Below are positions 1-9,240 of a stretch of 64,000 bases of DNA, in pieces (position 1 is the first letter of the stretch; each line of letters starts with the position of its first letter). This DNA comes from JALZUV01 sp963837025. GTDB lineage: Bacteria; Pseudomonadota; Alphaproteobacteria; Rickettsiales; JALZUV01. Location: positions 186,001 through 250,000 of the forward strand of contig CAWILT010000001.1 in the NCBI GenBank assembly GCA_963837025.1. The letters are read 5' to 3'. The notes beneath the pieces are model-generated. The model did not search any database, was not told the origin of the DNA, and was given only the letters and a program-made list of their open reading frames with translations. Both the position numbers and the translations under genes were made by a program.

Positions 1-328
1 CGCCACCACTCGCTTCTGCGACCGGTTTCATTTGCACATCAGCGAAAAAGCCAGTGGCATATAGCGCTTTTAAACTGCGATCAATATCATAACGATTAAA
101 GGGTAGCCCTTCACGCACGCCTAAATACGATAAAATTGTTGTACGCTCTATGCGCTGATTTCCGATGATTTCAATACGATTAACACGGAAAGAGTCAGGT
201 GTCGAAAGCAAGGATTGGTTTAGATATCCTGAAGTATTAGCAGGTGCAGTTTGCGCGTTAGCAACCAATGATGTTGTACTAAAAGCAACGGCGGCTATAG
301 CTGCGACAGAAGAAAATCGGTTTTTCAC
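1..328 (-). CDS. bamA: Outer membrane protein assembly factor BamA, N-terminal part (runs off the window)
   Basis: This is the N-terminus of the BAM-complex beta-barrel insertase of the outer membrane. The only in-frame start after an upstream stop is GTG at 328. Residues 1-25 form a signal peptide ending VANA, followed by the first POTRA repeat, recognisable from FRVNRIEIIGNQRI and the ending GFFADVQM. About 109 codons are visible; the barrel lies outside the window. The gene follows rseP on the same strand, the usual alphaproteobacterial order. The call rests on the POTRA pattern plus the neighbourhood. Confidence 0.85.
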   Translation of the reverse strand, partial: MKNRFSSVAAIAAVAFSTTSLVANAQTAPANTSGYLNQSLLSTPDSFRVNRIEIIGNQRIERTTILSYLGVREGLPFNRYDIDRSLKALYATGFFADVQMKPVAEASGG

Positions 329-405
329 GCGTTTAATGCTCTCAATTAATTGCTAAAATTCAGTAGAGCAGAGAATGCGTATAACCATTCTAAAATCAAG
401 TTTTT

Positions 406-1512
406 TTAGGTTAGTTGCACAATATCATTGATGATGGTGAATGCCATTAATGAAACCAACAAGGCTATACCAAATTTAAAGGCGAATTCCTGCGCTTTAA
501 CTGCCATCGGCTTGCCTTGAATCCCTTCAACAGCGTAAAATAAAAGATGGCCACCATCGAGCATAGGTATGGGTAATAAATTAACCAAACCTAAATTAGC
601 GGATAAAAGAGCGATAAACCAAAGCACATTATTAAAACCCGCATCCGCCGCTTGCCCTGACATTTGAGCAATACCAATAGGACCTTTTAGTTGGTCGGCA
701 TCACGCTGGCCGGTAATAAGCTGCCCTAAAACTTGAAGTGTAGCCACAGAAATTTCCCATGTGCGTGTTACAGCATAGGTGGTTGCGCGCAGGATGCCAA
801 TTTGCTCAAATGTAAGCTGCTGGCTGCGAATGCCAATCAAAGGCTGTTCCAATTTATTACCATAATCATCTACTGATTCGACAATACGAGGAACAATATT
901 TAGCGTTATTTCTTCACCATTTCGGTCTAATACTAAAGTAATTTGAGTACCTAAATTAGTCAGGATTTGGGTTGGAATATCGTGAAATGTTTCTATCTTA
1001 GCATTGTTAACTTTCAAAATCCGGTCACCCGTTAAAAGTCCAGCTTCCTGAGCGGCAGAATTTTCCATTACTTCGCCTACAATTGGTTGAGTAGATGTAA
1101 TGCCATTACTGTAGGCAAACCAAGCAAAGATAATTATGGTAAGCAAAAAATTAAAAATGGGACCACCAGCAACAATCAAGGCCTTGTTCCAAAGCGGTTT
1201 GAAATAGAAGCTAATCACTTTTTCTTCTGCGGTCATTTTAGATAGAATATCATTATCTGGATTACTCGCCGCGCCCGCATCGCCAAACATTTTCACATAG
1301 CCGCCAAAGGGCAATAAGCTAAATTTCCAGCGTGTGCCGGTTTTATCGTTCCATCCGAAAATTTCGCGGCCAAAACCAATGGAAAAAACTTCTATTTTTA
1401 CGCCACTTAGCTTTGCAATGATATAGTGGCCAAATTCGTGAATAAATACGATAACCGATAGAATAACAACGAAGGATAATATGGTGTGGCCAAATCCAAT
1501 TAACATTTCCAT
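406..1512 (-). CDS. rseP: Site-2 intramembrane zinc metalloprotease RseP/MmpA
   Basis: This inner-membrane protease performs the second cut in regulated intramembrane proteolysis, for example release of extracytoplasmic sigma factors. The zinc motif HEFGH is at residues 25-29 within the first membrane segment, and the third ligand lies in LDGGH at about 318-322. A single PDZ domain occupies roughly 125-205 (GLLTGDRILKVNN). At 368 residues it matches alphaproteobacterial MmpA, which carries one PDZ, rather than E. coli RseP with two. It lies 3 bases after dxr and upstream of bamA, which suggests one operon from uppS to bamA. Confidence 0.95.
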   Translation of the reverse strand: MEMLIGFGHTILSFVVILSVIVFIHEFGHYIIAKLSGVKIEVFSIGFGREIFGWNDKTGTRWKFSLLPFGGYVKMFGDAGAASNPDNDILSKMTAEEKVISFYFKPLWNKALIVAGGPIFNFLLTIIIFAWFAYSNGITSTQPIVGEVMENSAAQEAGLLTGDRILKVNNAKIETFHDIPTQILTNLGTQITLVLDRNGEEITLNIVPRIVESVDDYGNKLEQPLIGIRSQQLTFEQIGILRATTYAVTRTWEISVATLQVLGQLITGQRDADQLKGPIGIAQMSGQAADAGFNNVLWFIALLSANLGLVNLLPIPMLDGGHLLFYAVEGIQGKPMAVKAQEFAFKFGIALLVSLMAFTIINDIVQLT

Positions 1513-1515
1513 CGC

Positions 1516-2727
1516 TTATCTCCGTTGCAATATATCAAGTGTTATACGACGCGCCCAAGCATCAACCGCTAAAATATCTTCGAGTGTATTATTGGTGAAA
1601 TGCTCACCAGACACTTTGTGCAGAGCGCGCTCTATTGTTTCTACAATATCTAAAAATCCTATTTCACTCGCTAAAAACTTCTCAACAGCCACTTCATTTG
1701 CTGCATTAAAAACAATGGGAGTAATCCCGCGTGTATCAAGCACTTCGCGTGCCAAGCGCAATGCAGGGAAACGTTTCTCATCAGGTTGCTCAAAAGTGAG
1801 TGTTTTAATGGCGGGTAAGTTAAGTCTTTTAATAGGGGTAGCAATACGTTTAGGCCAAGCTAATGCATAAGCAATGGGCAGCGTCATATCAGAAGGGCCC
1901 ATTTGCGCTAGAAACGATCCATCTTTATACTCAACCATACTATGCACAACCGATTCAGGATGAATAATGGTTTCAATCTGCTTATGAGTAACGGGAAAAA
2001 GCTGATAAGCCTCAAGCATCTCAAGCGCTTTGTTCATCATGGTTGCTGAATCAACCGAAATTTTAGGGCCCATGTCCCAATTGGGGTGCGCAATGGCTTG
2101 TTCTGGGGTTACATACCGCATTTCTTCACGAGACAAGGTGCGAAAAGGCCCGCCACTGGCTGTCAGTATTATTTTTTCAACGGATTCAGGGCGCTCAAAA
2201 TCAAACACTTGAAAAATTGCATTATGTTCTGAGTCAACGGGTAATAGGGTAGCGTTATATTTATGCACTTCTCGGCGGATTAAATCACCCGCACAAACCA
2301 AGGGCTCTTTATTAGCGATGGCTACAGTAGCCCCACGGCGAATCGCAGAAAGAGTTGGCGCTAAACCCGCGGCACCTACAATACCCTCAAGCACAATATC
2401 GGTTGGATAGGCGGCCGCCTCAGAAATAGCATCGCTGCCACTGCTAACGGCAATTCCAGTGCCATCAAGCGCTTTTTGCAAATGATTATATTTTGCATCA
2501 TTGCCAATCACCACCCAATCGGGGCGCAGATCAACCGCTTGGCGAATCAGCTCTTCAACATTATTATTAGCGGTTAAAACCGTTATACGATAGAGGTGGG
2601 GGTTCGCTTTAATCAGTGCGATGGCCGACCGTCCAATAGAACCTGTAGAGCCTAAAATGCTAATAGTTTTAATGGGCTGGTCAAGGTTACGCCCTTGATT
2701 ATGATAAATAATCGGGCTTAGGCTCAT
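1516..2727 (-). CDS. dxr: 1-deoxy-D-xylulose 5-phosphate reductoisomerase
   Basis: This is the second enzyme of the MEP isoprenoid pathway, converting DXP to MEP with NADPH and a divalent metal in the cytoplasm. The NADPH-binding loop GSTGSIG is at residues 26-32. The family active-site segments VDSEHNAIFQ, ASGGPF and KISVDSATMMNK are all present. At 403 residues it is of usual length. The start overlaps the end of cdsA by 4 bases. Together with uppS and cdsA it supplies lipid carriers and membrane lipids. Confidence 0.96.
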   Translation of the reverse strand: MSLSPIIYHNQGRNLDQPIKTISILGSTGSIGRSAIALIKANPHLYRITVLTANNNVEELIRQAVDLRPDWVVIGNDAKYNHLQKALDGTGIAVSSGSDAISEAAAYPTDIVLEGIVGAAGLAPTLSAIRRGATVAIANKEPLVCAGDLIRREVHKYNATLLPVDSEHNAIFQVFDFERPESVEKIILTASGGPFRTLSREEMRYVTPEQAIAHPNWDMGPKISVDSATMMNKALEMLEAYQLFPVTHKQIETIIHPESVVHSMVEYKDGSFLAQMGPSDMTLPIAYALAWPKRIATPIKRLNLPAIKTLTFEQPDEKRFPALRLAREVLDTRGITPIVFNAANEVAVEKFLASEIGFLDIVETIERALHKVSGEHFTNNTLEDILAVDAWARRITLDILQRR

Positions 2728-3404
2728 GATGTTAATTCAGCCATAATGATTAAATAAAGTAAATAAGCGGGTAAAACAAAGATATATCCATCCAATCTAT
2801 CTAATAACCCCCCATGTCCGGGTAGCATTTGACCGCTATCTTTCAATCCTTTTTGGCGTTTAAGATGCGATTCAAAGAAATCGCCCGCTTGGGCGATAAC
2901 AGCAATTATAATTCCAATTAAAATTGCTGACCAGATTTGCTCCGGAAACGGGACATAGGATATAAATAGTGCAGCAACCAAAGCGCTGGCCGCCGCGCCA
3001 CCAGCAAGCCCCGCCCATGTTTTATTTGGACTAATAGAAGGGTAAATCTTAGGCCCTCCTATGGTGCGCCCTGCAAAAAATGCACCACAATCGGTAGCGA
3101 TAACCATTATAATAGGGTAAAGCAAAGCCGCGAGTGACAAATCTCGTAGCGCCAAGGCCGCTATGATAGGCGTGGTAATATAAGCAATGCCAAACAAACG
3201 CCATTTAGGCTGCATTGAAGGAATAATATTATACCATTCTTTATTCATCGCAGCTGAAAGAGCAATAAGCGCAATCACCATCACCCATCCACCTACTAAA
3301 ATGATTCCAAAGCTAACGAATGCAATGGCCAGAGCAGTTATCGCGCGTTGATGAAAATTACTCAGCGCGTAACCTTCGGTTAGAATATTTGATGAATCAG
3401 ACAT
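2724..3404 (-). CDS. cdsA: Phosphatidate cytidylyltransferase (CDP-diacylglycerol synthase)
   Basis: This inner-membrane enzyme makes CDP-diacylglycerol from phosphatidate and CTP, the branch point of phospholipid synthesis. The CdsA signature is clear near the C-terminus: GDFFESHLKR, then KDSGQMLPGHGG and DRLDG. Six or so hydrophobic segments precede it. I prefer the start MSDSSN at 3404; ATG codons at 3410 and 3440 are also open but run further into uppS. At 226 residues it is shorter than E. coli CdsA (about 285), with the loss on the N-terminal side. Confidence 0.92.
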   Translation of the reverse strand: MSDSSNILTEGYALSNFHQRAITALAIAFVSFGIILVGGWVMVIALIALSAAMNKEWYNIIPSMQPKWRLFGIAYITTPIIAALALRDLSLAALLYPIIMVIATDCGAFFAGRTIGGPKIYPSISPNKTWAGLAGGAAASALVAALFISYVPFPEQIWSAILIGIIIAVIAQAGDFFESHLKRQKGLKDSGQMLPGHGGLLDRLDGYIFVLPAYLLYLIIMAELTS

Positions 3405-4107
3405 TTCCATATCGCCTTTCGCGTGAGCTAAAGCAATCAATGGCCGCCTCTAAATGTGAGGCATTAAAATCAGGCCAATAAACATCAGTAAAAAACAATT
3501 CAGTATATGCCGATTGCCATAACAAAAAGTTGCTTAAACGCTGATCACCACCGGTACGAATTAATAAATCAAGTTCAGGTAAGTCCGCTGTATAAAGTCT
3601 TTCGGTAATGGCTTGTTCGCTAGGCTCAACACCCTCGGCAATAAGTTGTTTCACAGCCAGAGTAAGCTCTTGGCGTGCGCCGTATGATAATGCTATCGTT
3701 AAATGCAGTTGGGAAAAATGTTTGGTGGTTTCTTCCAGTGCGCGAACACGTCTCTGTAAATCTTCATTTAAAGATGAGATATTGCCTATCGTGCGAAAGC
3801 GTATTTTATTTTTTACAAGAATTTCCGCCTCATTATTGAGATAATGTCCTAATAATCCCATGAGCGCTGATACTTCGTCCTGAGGGCGCCCCCAATTCTC
3901 AGCTGAAAATGCATAAACGGTAAGATATTTTACGCCAAGCGTTTGACTATCAATTAACAATTGCTTCAGCGCTTCAGCACCACGTTTATGCCCCAGCTTT
4001 CGTGGCAACCCACGCTCTTTAGCCCAGCGACCATTGCCATCCATAATGATGGCAATGTGCTTAGGTACACAAACCGTATCTGATGGAATTTTAGCGAGTT
4101 TATTCAT
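3397..4107 (-). CDS. uppS: Undecaprenyl diphosphate synthase (cis-prenyltransferase)
   Basis: It condenses isopentenyl diphosphate onto farnesyl diphosphate to give the C55 carrier used in cell-wall synthesis. The catalytic aspartate is D23 in IIMDGNGRW. Other family blocks are GHKRGAEAL, YAFSAENW, LLIRTGGDQRLSNFLLW and YTELFF. The usual RTSGE of the diphosphate-binding block reads RTGGD here, a conservative change. Length (236) is normal. The stop overlaps the start region of cdsA, indicating translational coupling. Confidence 0.95.
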   Translation of the reverse strand: MNKLAKIPSDTVCVPKHIAIIMDGNGRWAKERGLPRKLGHKRGAEALKQLLIDSQTLGVKYLTVYAFSAENWGRPQDEVSALMGLLGHYLNNEAEILVKNKIRFRTIGNISSLNEDLQRRVRALEETTKHFSQLHLTIALSYGARQELTLAVKQLIAEGVEPSEQAITERLYTADLPELDLLIRTGGDQRLSNFLLWQSAYTELFFTDVYWPDFNASHLEAAIDCFSSRERRYGNV

Positions 4108-4124
4108 AGCGGTTCTCGCGTAAA

Positions 4125-4682
4125 TTAAACGCTCATAATATCCTTTTCTTTGGTTGCAAGCATCTCATCAACCTTGGCTATATGTTGATCGGTAAGTTTT
4201 TGTATATCATCACTAAAGCGCTTTAAATCATCTTCAGAAATATTCTTGTCTTTTTCTTCTTTTTTGTAATAATCCATGCCATCGCGGCGAATATTACGAA
4301 TGTTAATGCGGGTTTGTTCGGCATATTTACCACCTACTTTAACCATATCTTTGCGGCGCTCTTCCGTCATATCAGGAATAGGAATGCGCACTAATTGCCC
4401 ATCAGCAGAGGGGTTCACGCCTAACTGCGCGGCAGCAATTGCTTTTTCAACGGCTTTTACATTGCCTTTATCCCACACGCTAACGCTCAACATGCGTGGC
4501 TCGGGCGCGCTTACTGTACCCACTTGGCTAAGTGGCATCATACTGCCATAGACTTCAACCATTACGGGATCAAGCAGACTGGGGTTAGCGCGGCCTGCGC
4601 GAAGGCTAGCCAGCTCTTTTTCAAAAGCTTTAACAGAATTTTCCATGCGCTTTGGAAGCGCACTTACTGAATTATCGGACAT
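4125..4682 (-). CDS. frr: Ribosome recycling factor
   Basis: RRF splits the post-termination ribosome together with EF-G. The start at MSDNSV (4682) gives 185 residues, the standard length; an upstream in-frame ATG at 4706 would add eight atypical residues. The core signature LRAGRANPSLLDP and the C-terminal helix region (RRDGMDYYKKEEKDK) are typical. It lies between pyrH and uppS on the same strand. Confidence 0.96.
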   Translation of the reverse strand: MSDNSVSALPKRMENSVKAFEKELASLRAGRANPSLLDPVMVEVYGSMMPLSQVGTVSAPEPRMLSVSVWDKGNVKAVEKAIAAAQLGVNPSADGQLVRIPIPDMTEERRKDMVKVGGKYAEQTRINIRNIRRDGMDYYKKEEKDKNISEDDLKRFSDDIQKLTDQHIAKVDEMLATKEKDIMSV

Positions 4683-4781
4683 GAAATAGGTTCCTTTAGT
4701 TTTCAAATGGTAAGTCGCGAGAAGATAGCGTTTTTAAGCCATTTACGCAATGATAAAGCCTAATAAACTCTGATGAAAACT

Positions 4782-5534
4782 CTAGTTTTCAATAATGGTA
4801 TAGCGCCCTTGGCCACACACCACTTTCGCAAACTGGCCTTGCTCATGAATTGAAAATACTAAAATGGGTATATTATTCTCACGCGCAAGCGAGATTGCAG
4901 AGGCATCCATCACTTTCAAATCATCGGCTAATACTGTGCGATAACTAAGTTTTTCCAAACGTTTAGCATTTTTATTCTTCTTAGGATCGGAGTCATAAAC
5001 CCCATCGACTTGCGTGCCTTTGAGCAATGCATCGCAATTCATTTCCACAGCGCGCAATGCAGCAGCGGTGTCAGTTGTAAAAAACGGATTGCCTGTGCCA
5101 GCGGCAAAAATGACGACGCGGCCTTGTTCCATATGGCGATCAGCACGGCGTTTAATATAGGGTTCGCAAATTTCCATCATATGGATAGCTGATTGTACAC
5201 GCACATCACAATCCATTTGTTCGAGAATATTTTGCACGGCTAGCGCATTCATCACCGTGGCGAGCATACCCATATAATCGGCATTAGCGCGCTCCATACC
5301 GGCTTCAGCCGCGCTCATTCCGCGAAATATATTTCCGCCACCTACAACTAAGCACACTTCCACACCCATGCCGACCACAACTTTAATGTCTTCAGAGATA
5401 CGTTTAATAATGGTGAGATCTTGCCCAAAATCCTTTTCGCCCATCAGCGCTTCGCCTGAAATTTTAATCATTACCCGTTTATAAATGGGTTTGGCGGAAG
5501 CGGGTGCGCTGGGCGCAGATGCGAGCTTGTTCAT
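4782..5534 (-). CDS. pyrH: UMP kinase
   Basis: This enzyme phosphorylates UMP to UDP in pyrimidine nucleotide synthesis and is a hexamer of the amino-acid kinase fold. Diagnostic blocks are KISGEALMG, VVGGGNIFRG, GTGNPFFTTDTAA and the C-terminal GTYTIIEN-like end. At 250 residues it carries a short Ala/Pro-rich N-terminal extension before the core. In most proteobacteria rpsB and tsf precede pyrH; here an AT-rich accessory block begins about 180 bases upstream instead. Confidence 0.95.
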   Translation of the reverse strand: MNKLASAPSAPASAKPIYKRVMIKISGEALMGEKDFGQDLTIIKRISEDIKVVVGMGVEVCLVVGGGNIFRGMSAAEAGMERANADYMGMLATVMNALAVQNILEQMDCDVRVQSAIHMMEICEPYIKRRADRHMEQGRVVIFAAGTGNPFFTTDTAAALRAVEMNCDALLKGTQVDGVYDSDPKKNKNAKRLEKLSYRTVLADDLKVMDASAISLARENNIPILVFSIHEQGQFAKVVCGQGRYTIIEN

Positions 5535-5708
5535 GAGAGCTAGATGTAATGGATATTCACATATTGAGCAACCATGTTTGTGCTACAAAACACTAATCCG
5601 CTACGCTGGATGACAAAATGTAACCAAACTGTCATACTACTCTTTAAAGAATATCTTATAATAAAGTTTCTTATTTAACGTTCCATATCCTTTTTTGGGG
5701 GTCTATAT

Positions 5709-5731
5709 ACTTAACTAGCCAATTTATTCTT
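5709..5731 (+). repeat. Direct repeat copy A at the end of the restriction-modification remnant
   Basis: The 14-mer ACTTAACTAGCCAA at 5709-5722 recurs in the same orientation at 8286-8299. The following AATTTATTCTT resembles ATTTATTTCTT after the copy at 8265-8274. Copy A contains the stop codon of the S gene. The two sites bracket the restriction-modification remnant. Confidence 0.5.
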
Positions 5732-6838
5732 TTTCACATATAAAACCACGTCTTTAATAAGTAACTTACGAATTGCAGAAATAAGCGTTTCCATAGTTTC
5801 GTAATCTGGTTTTTTGTTTTTTACTGGTAGAGAAACTTTTTGGTTTTTTAGAATTTCTACTTTAAAACTCGTCCCCCCCCAAGAAAAATTGCTAAATGAT
5901 TTAGTCATTGTCGATATAAAAAATTGAGAGTTTTGCTTGTTGAATCTTTTTTCTTTAGGCTTAAAAATTTTTATTTTATCACCTGTGAAATATGGCTTTT
6001 CTTGATAAAACATTGTCGCTGTATCTTGCCCAAATGAAATTGTGTTACCTTCATTTAAAAATGCTACATCCTCGTTGATAAACCCTTTTTGACCATTGTC
6101 AGAACCCATTCGCACAACATAGGGATGTTTTCCTTCTTCAAGAATTTTAACCTTATTGGCATCAAATCTTTTTTTGTAAGAGTTCACTTCAAATAAATCG
6201 CCTAACTTATGTTCACCCCATTCCAAATCCTTAAAACCTTCTAAAGCTTGTTTTTCTTTATCGGTCAAGTTGTAGTTACTTAATCTATTTTCTAACAAAT
6301 ATTTGTCCAGTTTATCAATTCGTTCTGATTGTAACTCATTGATGAATTGCTCCATAAAATCAAAATCTACATCCCCATTTTTCACAGGCAGTGTTATAAT
6401 CGTATTTTTCAATTCAATTTTTGTTGCCTTATTATTATATGAGTATTTTCTCTTAATCACCTTATCAATCGAAGCGACAACAAACACTTGATTTGCACAA
6501 TTTAATGCTTCGCATTGCAAAACACTTGTCGCACCATGACCATCTTTTAAATAAAAAGGCGTTTCTAGATAGACAATATTTTGGTTGTTTGAATGAATTA
6601 AAATAGTTGGCTTTCCATCTGTATTATTTAAAACTTTTTCAGTTAGTTGATTGTATGAGATTACACCATTATATATAGTGGATTGGCCATAAAAAGGATG
6701 AAATATCTCTGATTCATCTTCTAATTCTTTGAGTTTTAATGGGTTGATTTCCTTTTGCGGTTGCCATTGCAGAACATCTTCTATCCTGTAGTTCCCCCAC
6801 TCAACATTTTTTAATTTTTCGTTGAGTGGGGTATTTAC
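5711..6838 (-). pseudogene. Specificity (S) part of a restriction-modification enzyme, start codon missing
   Basis: The frame is open from 6838 to a TAA at 5711 and encodes two target-recognition-like repeats, VEWGNYRIEDVL near the start and LEWGEHKLGDLFEVN about 200 residues later, each followed by a helical spacer. The pattern matches type I / BcgI-like S subunits. No ATG, GTG or TTG occurs in frame before TTG at 6520, so the first repeat has no start of its own. The upstream methylase frame ends TLGK-stop exactly where this frame begins VNTPLNEKL; one base added to the A run there would fuse them. I infer a former R-M-S fusion broken by a one-base deletion. The region is very AT-rich, unlike its neighbours. 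Confidence 0.7.
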
Positions 6839-8095
6839 TTTCCCAAAGTATCGGCCTCAAAGTTTTTGGTCTTTAAGAGACTGCTAATTTCCCATGCTAG
6901 ATAATCGCCTACCGTTTTTTTGAAATCTTGCAAAGTAGGCTTTGTATCTATCGGGATGGACTGATTCCAGTCAGCCCCATTTTCAGGGTCGATGGTATTT
7001 TCGTAATATTCATTTTCTGTAAAAATGCTCAATTTACTATTACCAAAACGCACTAACTCAATCAGTTCATTGTAACGTTGTATAGCATTGTCGGTATCTT
7101 TAAGATTGTTGTTTGATTTTCTTCGACTTGTGCGTGTGTATCCATCATTAGTAAAATCTACAAACTTAACCATTTCATCTTTATGGTGTGCCTCATTCAC
7201 TCTAAACACATATATGTATGTTTGCACACTGGACTTGCCTATAAAAATATCAACAGGCATCTTGATGCTGGCGGCAAGTGTATGGTTTTTCAAGATTCGT
7301 TGATTTATTTCTTTGGCTTTGCCTGAACCTGCGGAACTTTGGATGATAACTGCAGCATACCTTATTTGGTATTCCAAGCGTTGCGATTATTGACGCAGCA
7401 ACCAAATATACTCTATCATTTTCACCAAGCCCCTTTTCATCTCTATAAATATCATTATTAAGTTTGACGAGGCTGGTATCAATCTCTTGTTCACGTTGCG
7501 CTTTAAGTTTCTCTAATTCAGCTTGAGATAACGTCAGTTTATTTACAGTATTTATAAATTCATTAAAATGTTCAGATGAAAGAAATGAAAAATCTGAATA
7601 CTCTGCAACCTTTTGCCCACCTCCTAAATTATTTTTTGAAACATAGTAAACTCCAATTTGATGACGAATCTCTCCCGCTTCGGTTTTATATCCAGTCATA
7701 CCGACTGCGATTATATCTACATAGCTAGTATGATGGAGCAGTGCATTAGCATAATGAACCGCACCATTAACAGCATATGAGTTAATGTTTTTAAAATGAG
7801 GTTCATTCTTAGATGTTTTATTTTCAATAACACCATTGGAGTCTGATTTTTCTAGTTTTCCCTTAAGTCCTTTATATTCTATTAACACTGGAAAATAATT
7901 GCCGTTTTTATCTTGTAATAGCAACTTAGTATCTGGACGATTTGCACCTGAACCACCATTCTTAGTGAAGTAATCAGAAAGAGCTTTGTCAATTTCAGTA
8001 TTCAAAGATTCTTGTTCTAATTTGTAATCAAGGTTATGTGATTTAAGCCAACTATTCCCTAGTTCTGTAATGTTTGGTTCTATTGACTTTACCAT
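6835..8095 (-). pseudogene. Restriction endonuclease / N6-adenine methylase, central domain deleted
   Basis: The first 240 codons (from 8095) are a nuclease-type N-terminal region with PVLIEYKG, a plausible PD-(D/E)xK half-site, then VYLVAASIIATLGIPNKV, which in the family leads into the methylase domain. At about 7365 the sequence jumps, in another frame, to AAVIIQSSAGSGKA and continues through KMPVDIFIGKSSVQTYIYVF to TLGK-stop. From memory of this family, the missing part is several hundred residues holding the SAM-binding motif and the NPPY catalytic motif; neither is present. Deletion plus frameshift means no methyltransferase can be made. The C-terminal half abuts the S region. Low GC suggests horizontal acquisition. 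Confidence 0.75.
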
Positions 8096-8264
8096 CTCGC
8101 AACCAAAAAACTTTCTATTTTCTTTGTATAATTCATAATTTCTTCTCTTTGACTTATTTATAGCGACAGAAAGAAGCTAAGATTTCATTAACACGCTACT
8201 TAGTTGCAAAGTGACATCCGCTTTATTCAATCCCCCTGTGTTATAAAGCCACAATAACCACACC

Positions 8265-8299
8265 TAACTAGCCATTTATTTCTTGACTTAACTAGCCAA
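8265..8299 (+). repeat. Tandem copies of TAACTAGCCA upstream of the transposase
   Basis: TAACTAGCCA occurs at 8265-8274 and 8289-8298, 24 bases apart, in direct orientation. A third copy lies at 5712-5721. The second copy sits between the -35 and -10 boxes of the putative transposase promoter. Confidence 0.5.
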
Positions 8300-8310
8300 A
8301 ACGCTATTAT
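8283..8310 (+). promoter_or_regulatory. Putative sigma-70 promoter of the transposase
   Basis: TTGACT at 8283-8288 and TATTAT at 8305-8310 are separated by 16 bases. The ATG of the transposase is at 8317, only seven bases past the -10 box, so transcription would begin at or next to the start codon and the message would be leaderless. Confidence 0.5.
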
Positions 8311-8316
8311 ATTGGT

Positions 8317-9240
8317 ATGACAACAAACAACAAAAATATTAGCTTTTACGAGTTCTTTCAAAAGTTTCCAGACGAGGAAGCTGCACGTCAGTATTTTGAA
8401 AAGAAGCGATGGAAAAGCAACAAATATTGCCCACATTGCGGTAGTTTAGATGTGCGTGAATGCAAAAATCACAAGCCTATGCCATATCGCTGTAAAGACT
8501 GTCGTAAACACTTTAGCGTTCGCACTGGCACTGTGCTATCAGAATCACGTTTACCACTTCATAAGTGGCTTATGGCAATTTACATAATGACGACTGCTAG
8601 AAAGGGCATACCATCAACACAAATGGCGAAACAGCTTGGTGTCACCCAAAAAACTGCTTGGTTTTTAGCCCAGCGTATTCGTGAAACATGGATGCAGACA
8701 CCAATGAAGGGTGAACAAGTCACGGTTGAAGTGGATGAAACTTTCATTGGCGGTAAAGAAAAGAACAAACACGCAAGTAAGCGCTTGAAAGCTGGTCGTG
8801 GTGCTGTTGGTAAATTTGCAGTCATTGGAATGAAAAACCGTGATGGCCAAGTGATTGCACAACCAATCTCTGATACAACACGACAAACCTTACATGGGTT
8901 CATCAAAGAAAATGCAGTTGAAGGAAGCACCGTTTATACTGATGAATTTCTAGCCTACAAGAAATTGCATGGTTACAATCACCATACGGTTAAGCACTCG
9001 GTTGGTGAATATGTAAACCAACAAGCACATACAAACGGAATCGAAAGCTTTTGGGCGTTACTAAAGCGTGGCTACAATGGTATTTATCACTATATGAGTG
9101 AAGAACATTTACACAGATACGTGAATGAATTTGCTTTTCGCCATAATACGCATAAGCTAAAAACGATGGATTTTATAGATTTAACAATACAAGGTACAGT
9201 TGGTAAAAAACTGAAATATAAGACGCTAATCAATGGGTAG
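8317..9240 (+). CDS. IS1595-family (ISXO2-like) DDE transposase
   Basis: This 307-residue protein begins with a zinc-ribbon-like domain: CPHCG at about residues 38-42 and CKDCRKHF about 20 residues later. A helix-turn-helix-like stretch follows (MAKQLGVTQKTAWFLAQRIRE). The ISXO2-like catalytic core has the family's VEVDETFIGGKEKN (first Asp), VYTDEFLAYKKL (second Asp) and NGIESFWALLKRGYNG (final acidic residue). The frame is intact, so it may be functional. I could not find convincing terminal inverted repeats, so the element may be truncated. It lies beside the decayed restriction-modification gene. Confidence 0.9.
   Translation: MTTNNKNISFYEFFQKFPDEEAARQYFEKKRWKSNKYCPHCGSLDVRECKNHKPMPYRCKDCRKHFSVRTGTVLSESRLPLHKWLMAIYIMTTARKGIPSTQMAKQLGVTQKTAWFLAQRIRETWMQTPMKGEQVTVEVDETFIGGKEKNKHASKRLKAGRGAVGKFAVIGMKNRDGQVIAQPISDTTRQTLHGFIKENAVEGSTVYTDEFLAYKKLHGYNHHTVKHSVGEYVNQQAHTNGIESFWALLKRGYNGIYHYMSEEHLHRYVNEFAFRHNTHKLKTMDFIDLTIQGTVGKKLKYKTLING

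Noticed and set aside
1481..1870. Plus-strand ORF of 129 codons over rseP-dxr
   Set aside because: It lies opposite two clearly identified genes.
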